A stretch of 59,587 nt of DNA. Source: Alkalicoccus daliensis (GTDB lineage: Bacteria > Bacillota > Bacilli > Bacillales > Salisediminibacteriaceae). Location: positions 59,523 to 119,109 of the forward strand of contig NZ_FNIL01000010.1 of NCBI RefSeq assembly GCF_900103955.1, written 5' to 3'. Below the pieces are notes generated by a model. The model did no database searches. It saw nothing but the letters and a program-made list of their open reading frames with translations, and was not told the DNA's origin. Positions within the stretch are counted from its first letter, which is position 1. Each line of letters starts with the position of its first letter. Positions 7,868-16,497 of this stretch are shown piece after piece. The translations under genes were made by a program, and so were the position numbers.

Positions 7868-9511
7868 TTAAGAATTTTCTTTAAAAGATGAAACCCAGCG
7901 CTTATGACGAAATAATACAAAAGCACCGCCTAAAATACTGAATCCCGAAACGGACGCTGAAGTATAAAGGAGTATGAAATGCTCCATCCATACAGCTGCA
8001 AAAACAAATGGGACAGAAACGGCAAGCAGCAGAATGAAACCGGCATAGCCCCATAAAAAACGCTGATGGTCGAATTGCCGGAACTGAATCCGCTGTGCTT
8101 CCCTGCGCGCATAGTTTGGAGCTTCCAGCCATTCGTTTAAATTACGCGGTATAGAAAGAAGCGGCTTCAAAGAATCTTTTAACACCCGGGCCTGAATACT
8201 TCCTTTTCCTTCTTCTGCATCTTCCAGCCATTCCATTACTACAGGTTTGCCAAGCTCAATAAAGTCAATGTCCGGATCAACAATAGTAAGTACTCCAAGA
8301 CCAATAGAAGCTGCTCTTCCTAAAAAAGCAAATTCTGAAGGGAGCTGAATAGGCTGCTCTCTTACTATATTCTGCAGATCTTCAAAAATGTCCTCTACAA
8401 CTTCCTGGTCCAGCTGGGATAAATCTGAAGAAAGATACATATTTACATAGTTGCGGAGTACAGACTCCAGTTTTGATTTATTTGCATGTGGTAGAAGAAA
8501 GCCTAATTGCTGCAGTTCATCAATAACCAGCTGATAATCATCAAGTACAAAGCCTTGAATCATCCTTCTGATACTCGCTGAATCTTCTCTTGTGATATAT
8601 CCTACCATACCAAAGTCGAGTATGACGATTTTTCCATCCTGCCTGATTAAAATATTTCCCTGGTGAGGATCAGCATGGAATCTTCCTTGATCTAAAAGCT
8701 GATCCACAAAAAACTGAAAAATATTCGCAGCTGTTTGTTGGCGGTCTATTCCATGTTCCTCCATGTAGGACAAGTCAGTAACTTTTCGGCCTTCCATCCA
8801 CTCCATCACAAGAACTCTTCGAGTACAGTACTCTTCATACATTTGAGGAATATAATAAGCGTCGCTTCCTGAGAAGCGGCGCTGAAAATTCTGGGCGTTC
8901 CTCATTTCTTTATCGTAATCCAATTCATCGCCAATTACCTGGACAATTTCCTTGTAGAGGGAAGCAGTATCAATTTCTTTACCAAACTTGGTAAAAGTTT
9001 TCGTGATCCACAGAACGATACGCAGTGCTTTAAAATCTGTTTTAATAATTCTGTCAATTTTAGAACGCTGGATTTTAATCGCTACTTCCTGGCCGTTATT
9101 CAATTTTCCTTTATACACTTCACCGATAGAAGCGGAAGCAATTGGTTTGTCACTAATTTCAGCAAGGTAATAGTCTAGCGGCTGCCCCCATTCATTTTCC
9201 AAAATACCCTTCGATATTGCTGGATCTATGGAAGGAACCTGATCGATTAAGTCAGCGAGTTCCTTCAAAAAAACTTCAGGCATAATATCAGCCCGGGTAC
9301 TTAAAAACTGCCCGACTTTTATCATTAATCCCTCAAGATGCAAAGCTTTTATGCGATATTCTCTTGCCTGCTTCTGCACGAGATTTTCCCAGGCCTGCTG
9401 TGTATGTGTATCCCAGGCGGGGTTTCTTTTGTTAAACCAATAAAGCTGCAGGACGAATTTCAAGAACATATAAACGATGACTGCGATTCGGTAAAAAGCG
9501 TTATTCTTCAC
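7868..9511 (-). CDS. ABC1/UbiB (AarF) family atypical protein kinase
   Basis: The start is set at GTG 9511, in frame and preceded by AGGAGGGG; this gives 547 aa and removes a 19-residue upstream extension lacking a ribosome site. Family hallmarks: the KxGQ motif (IKVGQFLSTRADIMP), the Ala-rich nucleotide loop (ASASIGEVYKG), the Lys of VAIKIQR, the FHADPHQGNIL catalytic loop and ILDFGMVG (DFG-like). Two hydrophobic C-terminal segments (FILLLAVSVPFVFAAVWM and ILLYTSASVSGFSILGGAFVLF) anchor it in the membrane. In Proteobacteria such ATPases support ubiquinone synthesis. Bacilli use menaquinone, so the role here is probably lipid or quinone homeostasis but is not known. Confidence 0.88.
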   Translation of the reverse strand: MKNNAFYRIAVIVYMFLKFVLQLYWFNKRNPAWDTHTQQAWENLVQKQAREYRIKALHLEGLMIKVGQFLSTRADIMPEVFLKELADLIDQVPSIDPAISKGILENEWGQPLDYYLAEISDKPIASASIGEVYKGKLNNGQEVAIKIQRSKIDRIIKTDFKALRIVLWITKTFTKFGKEIDTASLYKEIVQVIGDELDYDKEMRNAQNFQRRFSGSDAYYIPQMYEEYCTRRVLVMEWMEGRKVTDLSYMEEHGIDRQQTAANIFQFFVDQLLDQGRFHADPHQGNILIRQDGKIVILDFGMVGYITREDSASIRRMIQGFVLDDYQLVIDELQQLGFLLPHANKSKLESVLRNYVNMYLSSDLSQLDQEVVEDIFEDLQNIVREQPIQLPSEFAFLGRAASIGLGVLTIVDPDIDFIELGKPVVMEWLEDAEEGKGSIQARVLKDSLKPLLSIPRNLNEWLEAPNYARREAQRIQFRQFDHQRFLWGYAGFILLLAVSVPFVFAAVWMEHFILLYTSASVSGFSILGGAFVLFRHKRWVSSFKENS

Positions 9512-9647
9512 TTCACCCCTCCTGTAATAATGAAATTTATAATAATTACTATACATTAAAGTTAACACAGATAGCGAAAACTACGAATTTAAACATTTGA
9601 CTATTTAATAAACATATGTCTTAATTAAAGAAAGGCAGGTGAAAATT

Positions 9648-10697
9648 TTGCTTAAAAAAGAAAAGATTCTGGCGCTTATCAAGCAAAACCCCTATATTTC
9701 CCAGCAGGAGATCGCGAGCGAGTTAAAGCTGTCCCGATCTGCAGCAGCTGGATATATTTCCAGTTTGATGAAAGAGGGAAAGATTTTAGGAAAAGCTTAT
9801 ATTCTTAAGGAAGAACCGGCAGTCTGTTGCATAGGTGGTGCGAATATTGACAGAAAGCTCAGAACAGAAAATTTTCAATGGGGAGATTCAAATCCTGTTT
9901 CCGGAAGTGAAACTATAGGCGGGGTCGCAAGAAATCTTGCAGTGAATCTGCAGACAATTGGTGTGCCTTCCGCTTTGTTTACTGTAGTAGGAGAAGATTC
10001 AGAAGGGAAAGAAGTTTTATCCCAGCAGGAGATTGACCTTTCACTTATTCAAAAGCTGCCGCAGCATAAAACCGGCACCTATACTGCTGTACTAAACGAA
10101 AAAAGCGAAATGATATTTGCTTTGGCAGAAATGAATATTTACGATGAATTCACACCAGAATTGTTAAAAAATCAGTGGAACAGACTGACATCCTATCAAA
10201 TTCTTGCTGTGGATACGAACATACCATTACTTTCACTTGAGTGGCTTCTTGAAAATAAAAACTCTCATCAAAAAATTGTGGTTGTTCCAGTATCGGCGGC
10301 AAAGATTAATAGGATTCCATATGACTTACGGGGAATTGACCTTTTAATTCTGAATAAATTGGAAGCATCGGTGCTTGCATCCAGATACGAAGCTGAAGAA
10401 AATACCATAGAAGAAACTGCAGAGATTCTTTTCCGTCAAGGTGCAGCAAATATAGTGATTACTGCAGGAGAAAACGGGGTGTATGTTAAATCTGCACGTG
10501 CAGGATTTAAAAAGCCGCCACCGGCAAATGTAGTGGATGTAACAGGAGCAGGAGACGCATTTGCTTCTATTCTTATTCATGCATTGTTAAATGAAGAAGA
10601 TCTGCTGGAATATGTAGAAAATGCTTTTCAAAGAGCAAAAGCAACGATTGAATCTGAGGAAACAGTAATTAAAACGAAAGAGGGGATAAAATTATGA
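9648..10697 (+). CDS. psuK: Pseudouridine kinase, PfkB family, with N-terminal winged-helix domain
   Basis: The protein would phosphorylate pseudouridine to pseudouridine 5'-phosphate for the glycosidase encoded next. TTG 9648 is preferred as start because the AAGGCAGGTG ribosome site lies at proper distance; GTG 9639 would overlap that site. Residues 1-55 form a winged helix (QQEIASELKLSRSAAAGYISSL). The rest is a ribokinase fold with IGGANID, a GGVARNLA substrate motif and DVTGAGDAFAS, whose Asp is the catalytic base. HTH-PfkB fusions of this kind resemble E. coli YeiI. The stop overlaps the psuG start by 4 bp. Assignment to pseudouridine rests mainly on the partner gene; the HTH may make it self-regulating. 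Confidence 0.82.
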   Translation: MLKKEKILALIKQNPYISQQEIASELKLSRSAAAGYISSLMKEGKILGKAYILKEEPAVCCIGGANIDRKLRTENFQWGDSNPVSGSETIGGVARNLAVNLQTIGVPSALFTVVGEDSEGKEVLSQQEIDLSLIQKLPQHKTGTYTAVLNEKSEMIFALAEMNIYDEFTPELLKNQWNRLTSYQILAVDTNIPLLSLEWLLENKNSHQKIVVVPVSAAKINRIPYDLRGIDLLILNKLEASVLASRYEAEENTIEETAEILFRQGAANIVITAGENGVYVKSARAGFKKPPPANVVDVTGAGDAFASILIHALLNEEDLLEYVENAFQRAKATIESEETVIKTKEGIKL

Positions 10698-11608
10698 TTT
10701 CTAAGTATGTGGAATGCTCACCTGAAGTGAAAACAGCATTAGAGGAAGGTAAACCAGTTGTGGCCTTGGAGTCAACAATAATTACACACGGCATGCCGTA
10801 CCCTGAAAACATTGAAACTGCTAAGAAAGTAGAGGAAATTATAAAGGAACGTGGCGTGGTTCCGGCAACGATTGCATTAATGGACGGAAAAATAAAGGTT
10901 GGTCTGACTGCGGAAGAACTGGAAATGCTGGCAAAAGCTGATGATGTAGTAAAAGTAAGCAGAAGGGATATTGCATCTGTGCTTGCTGAAAAATTGTATG
11001 GTGCCACCACAGTGGCTGCAACAATGATTTGTGCAGAAGCTGCAGGTATTAAAGTGTTTGTAACTGGAGGAATCGGCGGTGTACACCGTAACGGGGAAAC
11101 AACAATGGATATTTCTGCAGATCTTCAGGAATTATCTAAAACAAATGTTGCTGTAATATGTGCAGGTGCAAAATCAATCCTGGATATCGGACTAACACTG
11201 GAATACCTGGAAACATACGGAGTGCCGGTTATTGGGTATAAAACAAATGAATTTCCTGCCTTTTATACCAGAGAGAGCGGATTTGAAACAGGGTTAAGCG
11301 CGGATTCTGCGAAAAAAATTGCAGAAGCAATGCGTATTAAGTGGGAGCTTAATTTGCAGGGAGGTATTGTAGTAGGCAACCCTGTTCCGCAGGAAGATGC
11401 GCTTTCAAAAGAGTGGATAGATCAGCTTATTACAGAATCATTGGAAGCAGCAGAGCAGGAAGGGATTCGTGGAAAAGATACGACCCCATTTTTATTAGAC
11501 CGCTTGAAAGAGGTAAGCCAAGGTTCTACACTAAAAACGAATATAGCACTGGTGGAGAACAATGCAAAAGTTGGCGCTGATATCGCAGCAGCCTATTATA
11601 AAAACTAA
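10694..11608 (+). CDS. psuG: Pseudouridine-5'-phosphate glycosidase
   Basis: This 304-aa protein, full length for the family, starts at ATG 10694 and overlaps psuK by 4 bp. Conserved blocks include VALESTIITHGMPYP, the Lys-containing KVSRRDIASVLA, GATTVAATMICAEAAGI, FVTGGIGGVHR and VICAGAKSILDIG. The enzyme cleaves the C-C glycosidic bond of pseudouridine 5'-phosphate, giving uracil and ribose 5-phosphate in the cytoplasm. With psuK it forms a complete two-step salvage route for RNA-derived pseudouridine. No nucleoside transporter is linked; the convergent PTS permease is trehalose-type and unrelated. Confidence 0.93.
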   Translation: MISKYVECSPEVKTALEEGKPVVALESTIITHGMPYPENIETAKKVEEIIKERGVVPATIALMDGKIKVGLTAEELEMLAKADDVVKVSRRDIASVLAEKLYGATTVAATMICAEAAGIKVFVTGGIGGVHRNGETTMDISADLQELSKTNVAVICAGAKSILDIGLTLEYLETYGVPVIGYKTNEFPAFYTRESGFETGLSADSAKKIAEAMRIKWELNLQGGIVVGNPVPQEDALSKEWIDQLITESLEAAEQEGIRGKDTTPFLLDRLKEVSQGSTLKTNIALVENNAKVGADIAAAYYKN

Positions 11609-11630
11609 GAAAAGCTTTATAACACACAGG

Positions 11631-11659
11631 AACCCCTTCATCTATGTGATGAAGGGGTT
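11631..11659. terminator. Hairpin between convergent psuG and treP
   Basis: Twelve-base arms AACCCCTTCATC / GATGAAGGGGTT enclose a 5-nt loop. The T-tracts are weak on both sides, so termination may be partial. It lies midway between the two convergent genes. Confidence 0.65.
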
Positions 11660-11706
11660 CTGCATGCTTTTCAACAAATCTACATTATGACGTAAGCATT
11701 TTCAAA

Positions 11707-13128
11707 TTAGTTAAACTGATTCTTTGCAACAAATTTTCCGTATAGGAAAGTCAGGATAAACGGCAGTACAAAAGCTATTACCATCCCTATAAGGAAAATA
11801 AGCCGATAGCCATCCATAATGGAAAGGAAGCCTGGTAAACCGCCAATACCAATGGAGAAAGCACGAACACTGTATAAAGAAATAAATGTTGCAGCAATGG
11901 AAGAACCAATAATCGCACAGACGAATGGGAATTTAAATCGTATATTTACACCAAACATCGCCGGCTCCGTAACACCGAGATAAGCAGAAACGGAAGAAGT
12001 ACCTGCAATACCTTTTACATTCTCATTTCGGCTGATAAACAGCATAGCTAATGCTGCAGAACCCTGGGCAATGTTAGAAAGCGCAAGTATCGGCCACAGG
12101 AACGTTCCATCTCCAGTTCCAATCAGCTGGAAGTCAACTGCGAGGAATGCATGGTGCATCCCTGTAATTACCATTGGAGCGTAAAGCAGACCATACAGGA
12201 ATCCGCCTACTGCTGGCATCACATCAAACATCCATGTAAACACGCCTGTAATTCCATTACCTAAAGCAAAGGTAATTGGTCCAATGATAATAAAAGTAAG
12301 CAGTCCTGAAACAAGTAACGCTACAGGAGCAATTACCAGCATTTGGATCGCATCTGGAATACGCGGACGGAGCCACAGTTCAGTTTTTGCCAGTAAATAC
12401 GAGGCGAATAACACCGGCAGTACCTGTCCCTGGTATCCAATTGCTTCCACCTGCAGACCGAATAAATTCCAGGTTGGAACTTCTCCAGCTTCTTGTGCGT
12501 CAGGATAAGCGTAGGCACTTAATAAATCTGGATGAACCATAATAAGACCAAGTACGATACCTAGCAGATCACTTCCGCCAAACCGTTTAACTGCCGACCA
12601 CCCGATTAAGGCAGGGAGAAAAGCGAATGCAGCACTGGCTATGATATTAATCATTTCTGCTAGACCGGCCCACTGTGGGTAAGCTTCTACAATAGATGTA
12701 TCAGCAATGAAAATTCCTTCCCCAGTTAGGATATTGTTCAGTCCCAGTAATAAACCGGCAGTAACAATCGCGGGAAGAATAGGGATAAAAATATCCGCCA
12801 GAGTTTTTACCCCTTTTTGTAAAGGATTCATTTTTTGTGCAGAAGCATCTTTCACATCGGATTTGGAAGATTCACCGATACTGGTAAGTTCCACCATATC
12901 TCTGTAAACTTGGTCTACTGTACCTTGACCAATAATGACTTGAAATTGACCATTTGTGGAAAAAGAACCTTTCACTATGTCGATCGCTTCCAATTTGTCA
13001 GTATCCACCAAGTCTTCGTCTTTGAGTGCAAACCGCAGACGAGTAACACAATGTGTCGCTTTATCGACGTTTTCTTCTCCGCCGATCGCTTCAAGAATTT
13101 CATGAACCTGCTGTTCATATTTAGCCAT
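11707..13128 (-). CDS. treP: PTS trehalose-specific EIIBC component
   Basis: This 473-aa protein imports trehalose and phosphorylates it to trehalose 6-phosphate at the membrane. Residues 1-90 are the EIIB domain with the phosphorylated Cys27 (ATHCVTRLRF). Residues 105-470 are an EIIC domain of the glucose/beta-glucoside superfamily with about ten hydrophobic spans and GITGVFTW and MHHAF motifs. An EIIA domain is absent, as in B. subtilis TreP, which borrows EIIA from the glucose enzyme. The substrate assignment rests on two perfect TTGTATATACAA palindromes in its promoter, the TreR operator sequence of B. subtilis. treA and treR, usually next to treP, are not in the window. The start is ATG 13128 with AGGAGGG upstream. 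Confidence 0.88.
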   Translation of the reverse strand: MAKYEQQVHEILEAIGGEENVDKATHCVTRLRFALKDEDLVDTDKLEAIDIVKGSFSTNGQFQVIIGQGTVDQVYRDMVELTSIGESSKSDVKDASAQKMNPLQKGVKTLADIFIPILPAIVTAGLLLGLNNILTGEGIFIADTSIVEAYPQWAGLAEMINIIASAAFAFLPALIGWSAVKRFGGSDLLGIVLGLIMVHPDLLSAYAYPDAQEAGEVPTWNLFGLQVEAIGYQGQVLPVLFASYLLAKTELWLRPRIPDAIQMLVIAPVALLVSGLLTFIIIGPITFALGNGITGVFTWMFDVMPAVGGFLYGLLYAPMVITGMHHAFLAVDFQLIGTGDGTFLWPILALSNIAQGSAALAMLFISRNENVKGIAGTSSVSAYLGVTEPAMFGVNIRFKFPFVCAIIGSSIAATFISLYSVRAFSIGIGGLPGFLSIMDGYRLIFLIGMVIAFVLPFILTFLYGKFVAKNQFN

Positions 13129-13140
13129 TTGTATACCCTC

Positions 13141-13155
13141 CTAAAACGTTTTCAT
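13141..13155 (-). promoter_or_regulatory. cre site (CcpA) in the treP leader
   Basis: On the minus strand ATGAAAACGTTTTAG matches the Bacillus cre consensus WTGAAARCGYTTWNN at every position. It lies just upstream of, and touches, the treP Shine-Dalgarno sequence, downstream of the promoter, where CcpA would act as a roadblock under glucose. Confidence 0.8.
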
Positions 13156-13167
13156 TATATGGACCAC

Positions 13168-13224
13168 TTGTATATACAACATTGACTCCTTTTACATTAT
13201 AATTTGTATATACAAGTTTTGCAA
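13168..13224 (-). promoter_or_regulatory. treP promoter with two TreR operators
   Basis: Reading the minus strand: -35 TTGCAA (13224-13219), a 17-bp spacer, -10 TATAAT (13201-13196). The spacer contains a perfect TTGTATATACAA palindrome (13204-13215). A second identical palindrome lies downstream at 13168-13179, 36 bp centre to centre. TreR bound at the first would block polymerase; both could be bridged. Trehalose 6-phosphate is the known inducer of TreR. Confidence 0.85.
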
Positions 13225-13529
13225 CCGTTTTAATTTTACTATCTCAAGGGAAAATAAGTCCTGTAATTCAAAACAACGTTTGAAGTGACAGGACCTTAGA
13301 ATGTCTGAAATACAATGACTGAAGTAAAACAAAAATATTTTGTTAATTAGAAAGGCTTTTAGTACTCGTTTACTTTAGGCGGAGGCTTGCATTCAACTAA
13401 TTCTATACTGCTGCAAAATTTCAGTCTTCGCTGGATCATGTTCCGCAGCATGGGCAGTTTTTATTTACTTTAATGCAGAGATTTATTCTGTATAGGTGAC
13501 CGCTGAAAATCTATGATAGAGCGGCATGG
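13225..13529. other. Gene-free stretch upstream of treP and downstream of the ABC permease
   Basis: No ORF with a ribosome site was seen. One inverted repeat stands out: GTCCTGT near 13259 and ACAGGAC near 13283, a weak hairpin without a T-tract. The rest is AT-rich with a few GC-rich patches (near 13376-13390 and 13430-13450) that may be repeat debris. Confidence 0.4.
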
Positions 13530-14552
13530 TTATGTTGGTTTTCCAGAGAACGTAATATTCATAATGATTAACCTGCGTATTAAAAGAAGCGCAAATAAAA
13601 GAAAAGTACTAAAGCCAATCCAGTAAGAAATAATTCTTAAAGCATTCGCTCCCCATGGAGCAAGGGAGGAAACTATTAACCCACCGAATAATGCAATAAT
13701 AATTGTCAAAATAACAATAAATACAGGATTTAACTGCTTGAAAATTAAAAACTCACCATTATATTCGATTTTATTTCTTTCATACAGCGCAGCTCCTCCT
13801 AACGTACATATTATAGTGAATAAAACAGCCAGAAAAATTCCAATCATTTCTCCCATTTCTCCAATCGTGTAATAAAAGGGAGTAAGATAGGTAATAAATC
13901 TGGGCTGGGAACCGATAGAAAAGAAAAAGAAATCATGGACCTGCATAAATTCCTGAAATAAAGTTAATAAGATTAAAGGAAGAAAGCCAAGTAAGAAAGT
14001 TAAAACTACCTGGGAAACCATTTCTCCAGTGATCGCACCTATCAATAAAGCGAATGTATAGAAGAAAATATATCCCAGAAGCGGGGCCCAGAAAATTTCA
14101 AGTGAACTTACCAGATTCAGCCCATAAGCAAACTCAGACTGGTGAATAATAATATAGGAAGGAATATAATTTAAAGCAAAAAAGCCGGTAATTACTGTTA
14201 CACCGAGTGCCCATTTTGCATAAAATAACGTAGATCTTTTGTAAGGAAGAGAAAAGGTAAAATCATTTCGTCTTGTATTTCTCTCCAGTCCTATTAAGAG
14301 GCTGGCCAGTAAAACGAGAGCGACAGCCACGAATACCGTAAACATGCCCTGGGAAAAAATCTGATTAATGTCCCAGGCCTGTACTTCATATACATATTCA
14401 TCTGTTTCAGCAGCCTGCTCTGCTCTTTCTGTCCAGGTCTCCAATGATAATATCGCCTGCAGGGGCATCTGAAGAACAAACAATACGAGCAGAATCCAAA
14501 TGATAAATTTTGATTGTTTATAATTTTGAAACCACAGCCCTTTTTCAAACAT
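13530..14552 (-). CDS. ABC-2 type transporter permease
   Basis: This protein of about 340 aa starts at ATG 14552, 6 nt after GGAGGTG; an earlier GTG overlaps the ribosome site and is rejected. At least seven hydrophobic spans are visible, including FIIWILLVLFVLQMPLQAIL, a long extracellular loop after span 1 (ETWTERAEQAAETDEYVYEV), and TFLLGFLPLILLTLF. It overlaps the ATPase gene by 8 bp and closes a GntR-ATPase-permease operon of the YtrABC type. Such exporters in Firmicutes often respond to cell-wall-active compounds, but the substrate here is unknown. Confidence 0.85.
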   Translation of the reverse strand: MFEKGLWFQNYKQSKFIIWILLVLFVLQMPLQAILSLETWTERAEQAAETDEYVYEVQAWDINQIFSQGMFTVFVAVALVLLASLLIGLERNTRRNDFTFSLPYKRSTLFYAKWALGVTVITGFFALNYIPSYIIIHQSEFAYGLNLVSSLEIFWAPLLGYIFFYTFALLIGAITGEMVSQVVLTFLLGFLPLILLTLFQEFMQVHDFFFFSIGSQPRFITYLTPFYYTIGEMGEMIGIFLAVLFTIICTLGGAALYERNKIEYNGEFLIFKQLNPVFIVILTIIIALFGGLIVSSLAPWGANALRIISYWIGFSTFLLFALLLIRRLIIMNITFSGKPT

Positions 14553-15417
14553 TATCGTCACCTCCGAGCTTCGCTATAAAATAATCTTCCAGAGACATAG
14601 AAAGCTCTTCATAAAGAAGGGGGTGATAACTTGAAATCAGTTCTTCCACTGCAGTACTGTCTCGCGGTATTAAAACTGTAGAAACACGACCTGTCTGCTC
14701 AAGAACATAAGTATTCTCAGCAATTTCTTCCGGAAGCTCAGTCTCAAACACCAGTTGTATCTTTTTATAAAGTTCTTTCATGGAGTCAAGCTCATAATGA
14801 CTGTCTACACGGCCATCCTTAATTAAAATTACATCGTTTGCCATAAATTCCAGCTCATCCAGCCTGTGTGATGAAATAATAACTGCCACATCTTTATCTG
14901 CTACTTCCTCTATCAGGATCTGCAGAATCTGTTTCTTGATAATGACATCAAGACCATCTGTTGGTTCATCGAGCAGAATATATTTCGCTTTTGTAGCGAA
15001 AGCAACAATTAGTGTAAATAAAGCTTTCATTCCTTTTGAGTAATTTCCTATTTTATTAATAGGTTCCAGTGAAAAGCGATTCATTAAAGCTTCTAAGTAC
15101 TGCTGATCAAAATGAGGATAGATAGATTTATAAAGATAGATAAGTTCTTTTGTACTGTAATTCTTTAAAGCTTCTGAAGAGTCCGGTACAAAGATTGTCT
15201 GTGCTTTAAGAGAGGGTTTTAGGAAGATGCTCTGCCCATCTATTGTAATATCTCCTTTTGTCGGCTTTAAAATACCAGCCATTGAGCGGAGCAGCGTAGT
15301 TTTACCGGCGCCATTTCTTCCAACAATACCTACAATATTTCCAGGAATTACTTCAAATTCAATGTCTGCAAGAATTGTCTGGTGATGAATGACTTTTGAT
15401 ATATGTTTAACTTCCAT
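14545..15417 (-). CDS. ABC transporter ATP-binding protein
   Basis: This 290-aa protein starts at ATG 15417, preceded by AAGGAGGG and overlapping the regulator gene. Walker A is GRNGAGKTT (about 40), the signature region is degenerate (NYSKGMKAL), Walker B is YILLDEPTDGLD, and a switch His is in IISSHRLDELE. The C-terminal ~80 residues are an accessory region typical of YtrB/YhcH-like ATPases. It powers the permease encoded by the overlapping downstream gene. Confidence 0.9.
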   Translation of the reverse strand: MEVKHISKVIHHQTILADIEFEVIPGNIVGIVGRNGAGKTTLLRSMAGILKPTKGDITIDGQSIFLKPSLKAQTIFVPDSSEALKNYSTKELIYLYKSIYPHFDQQYLEALMNRFSLEPINKIGNYSKGMKALFTLIVAFATKAKYILLDEPTDGLDVIIKKQILQILIEEVADKDVAVIISSHRLDELEFMANDVILIKDGRVDSHYELDSMKELYKKIQLVFETELPEEIAENTYVLEQTGRVSTVLIPRDSTAVEELISSYHPLLYEELSMSLEDYFIAKLGGDDNV

Positions 15418-15802
15418 CTTCCTTACCCTCCTTTCCACTAAAACAATCATTTATCCAGGTTATTATTTCCTCTTTTGAAAGGCCTGCGTAAATACAATCA
15501 ATTGTTGTCTTTCTCATTTCTTTATAAAGTTTATCTTTTTCCCGCTGTGTTACTGTGTTTTCAGTTTTATCAGCAATAAAGGTTCCTTTTCCCTGGACAG
15601 TAACAAGCAGTCCCATGCGTTCTAATTCCTGATAAGCTTTGCTTACAGTATTTGGATTAATTACCATTTTGGAAGATAGCTCTCTGACGGAAGGAAGTTT
15701 TTCTCCGGGATGCAGCAGCCCTCGAATAGTAAGGTCTTTAACCTGATTGACGATTTGTTCATATAAGGGGATAGAACTTTTCGGATCGATATGAAAATAC
15801 AT
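15407..15802 (-). CDS. GntR-family (YtrA subfamily) transcriptional regulator
   Basis: This 131-aa protein is short, as in the YtrA subfamily. The N-terminal winged helix (residues 10-75) has the GntR signature LLHPGEKLPSVRELSSKMVINPNTVSKAYQELERMGLL. Only a short helical C-terminal part of about 50 residues follows, with no ligand-binding domain. It is the first gene of the operon and probably represses it. A palindrome at 15835-15855 is a candidate binding site. ATG 15802 is preceded by AAAGGAG. Confidence 0.92.
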   Translation of the reverse strand: MYFHIDPKSSIPLYEQIVNQVKDLTIRGLLHPGEKLPSVRELSSKMVINPNTVSKAYQELERMGLLVTVQGKGTFIADKTENTVTQREKDKLYKEMRKTTIDCIYAGLSKEEIITWINDCFSGKEGKEDGS

Positions 15803-15834
15803 TAAAACACTCCTTTCACTGTACTGCCTGCACT

Positions 15835-15855
15835 ATTACACGTAAAACGTATTAT
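15835..15855 (-). promoter_or_regulatory. Candidate operator of the GntR-ABC operon
   Basis: The imperfect palindrome ATAATACGTTTTACGTGTAAT (minus strand) spans 21 bp, with 7 of 9 arm positions symmetric around TTT, 33 bp upstream of the regulator's start. A TTGACA hexamer lies nearby but the spacing to TATAAT is only 12 bp, so the promoter itself is uncertain. Confidence 0.45.
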
Positions 15856-16497
15856 ACTTCCTAAACTTTGTCAAATACAGCTCTTGTAAATTTAATATCT
15901 AATTAAGCCATTGTGCTGTTTATCCAAAATAATATCTTGTTTTTACTGGGACAAAAGCAAGAGCTTCTTAATTGGAATGCGGTAATACGTTCAGCTCCAG
16001 CTCGGCAGTTTTGTCATGAACGAGCTCCTCAGCTTTCTCTCTCTTTCAGGGCTGCGTGAATTTTCGAAGCCGGATGTATTCCAGCGCATCCTATACGCAA
16101 TGATTTCAAATGAATAGATAATAAATAAGCATGTTAATTAAAAAATATTTTTTGCGGTAAAGCTTAATGTAATTGATAAATGGGAACTGAATCATTATAT
16201 GAATAAATTTCATAAGTCATATCCATTAACTCTTTATTTCAGGCTCCCGCTTAAATAAAATTTCTATTCCACCGCTGCACTCTCGGAAAGGCTTGTCCAA
16301 GGGCTTGGCTTCCACTGTTTATGGCAAAAACAAAGTTCGCCAAATTAGATTCTAGAACTGTGCTGATTCTCAGGGGTCTCCTTTCCGTCAAACGGAGCGG
16401 AAGCGGGGTTATCATTATCCACAAGAACTTATCAAGAGCGGACGCACCTGCAAGCTGTGTGAGGATGCAGTGCAGTATCTAAAAGGAGGCATAATAG
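15856..16497. repeat. Gene-free 640-bp stretch with GC-rich repeat remnants
   Basis: No supportable gene. Two remnants of the interspersed repeat are recognisable. Around 16012-16085, GAGCTCCTCAGCTTTCTC and GGCTGCG match the copy near 53307. Around 16255-16420, GCTGCACTCTCGGAAAGGCT and TCCAAGGG match the copy near 55210, followed by GGGGTCTCCTTTCCG. The intervening sequence is AT-rich. An AAAGGAGG site at the right end belongs to the gene at 16498. Confidence 0.5.
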
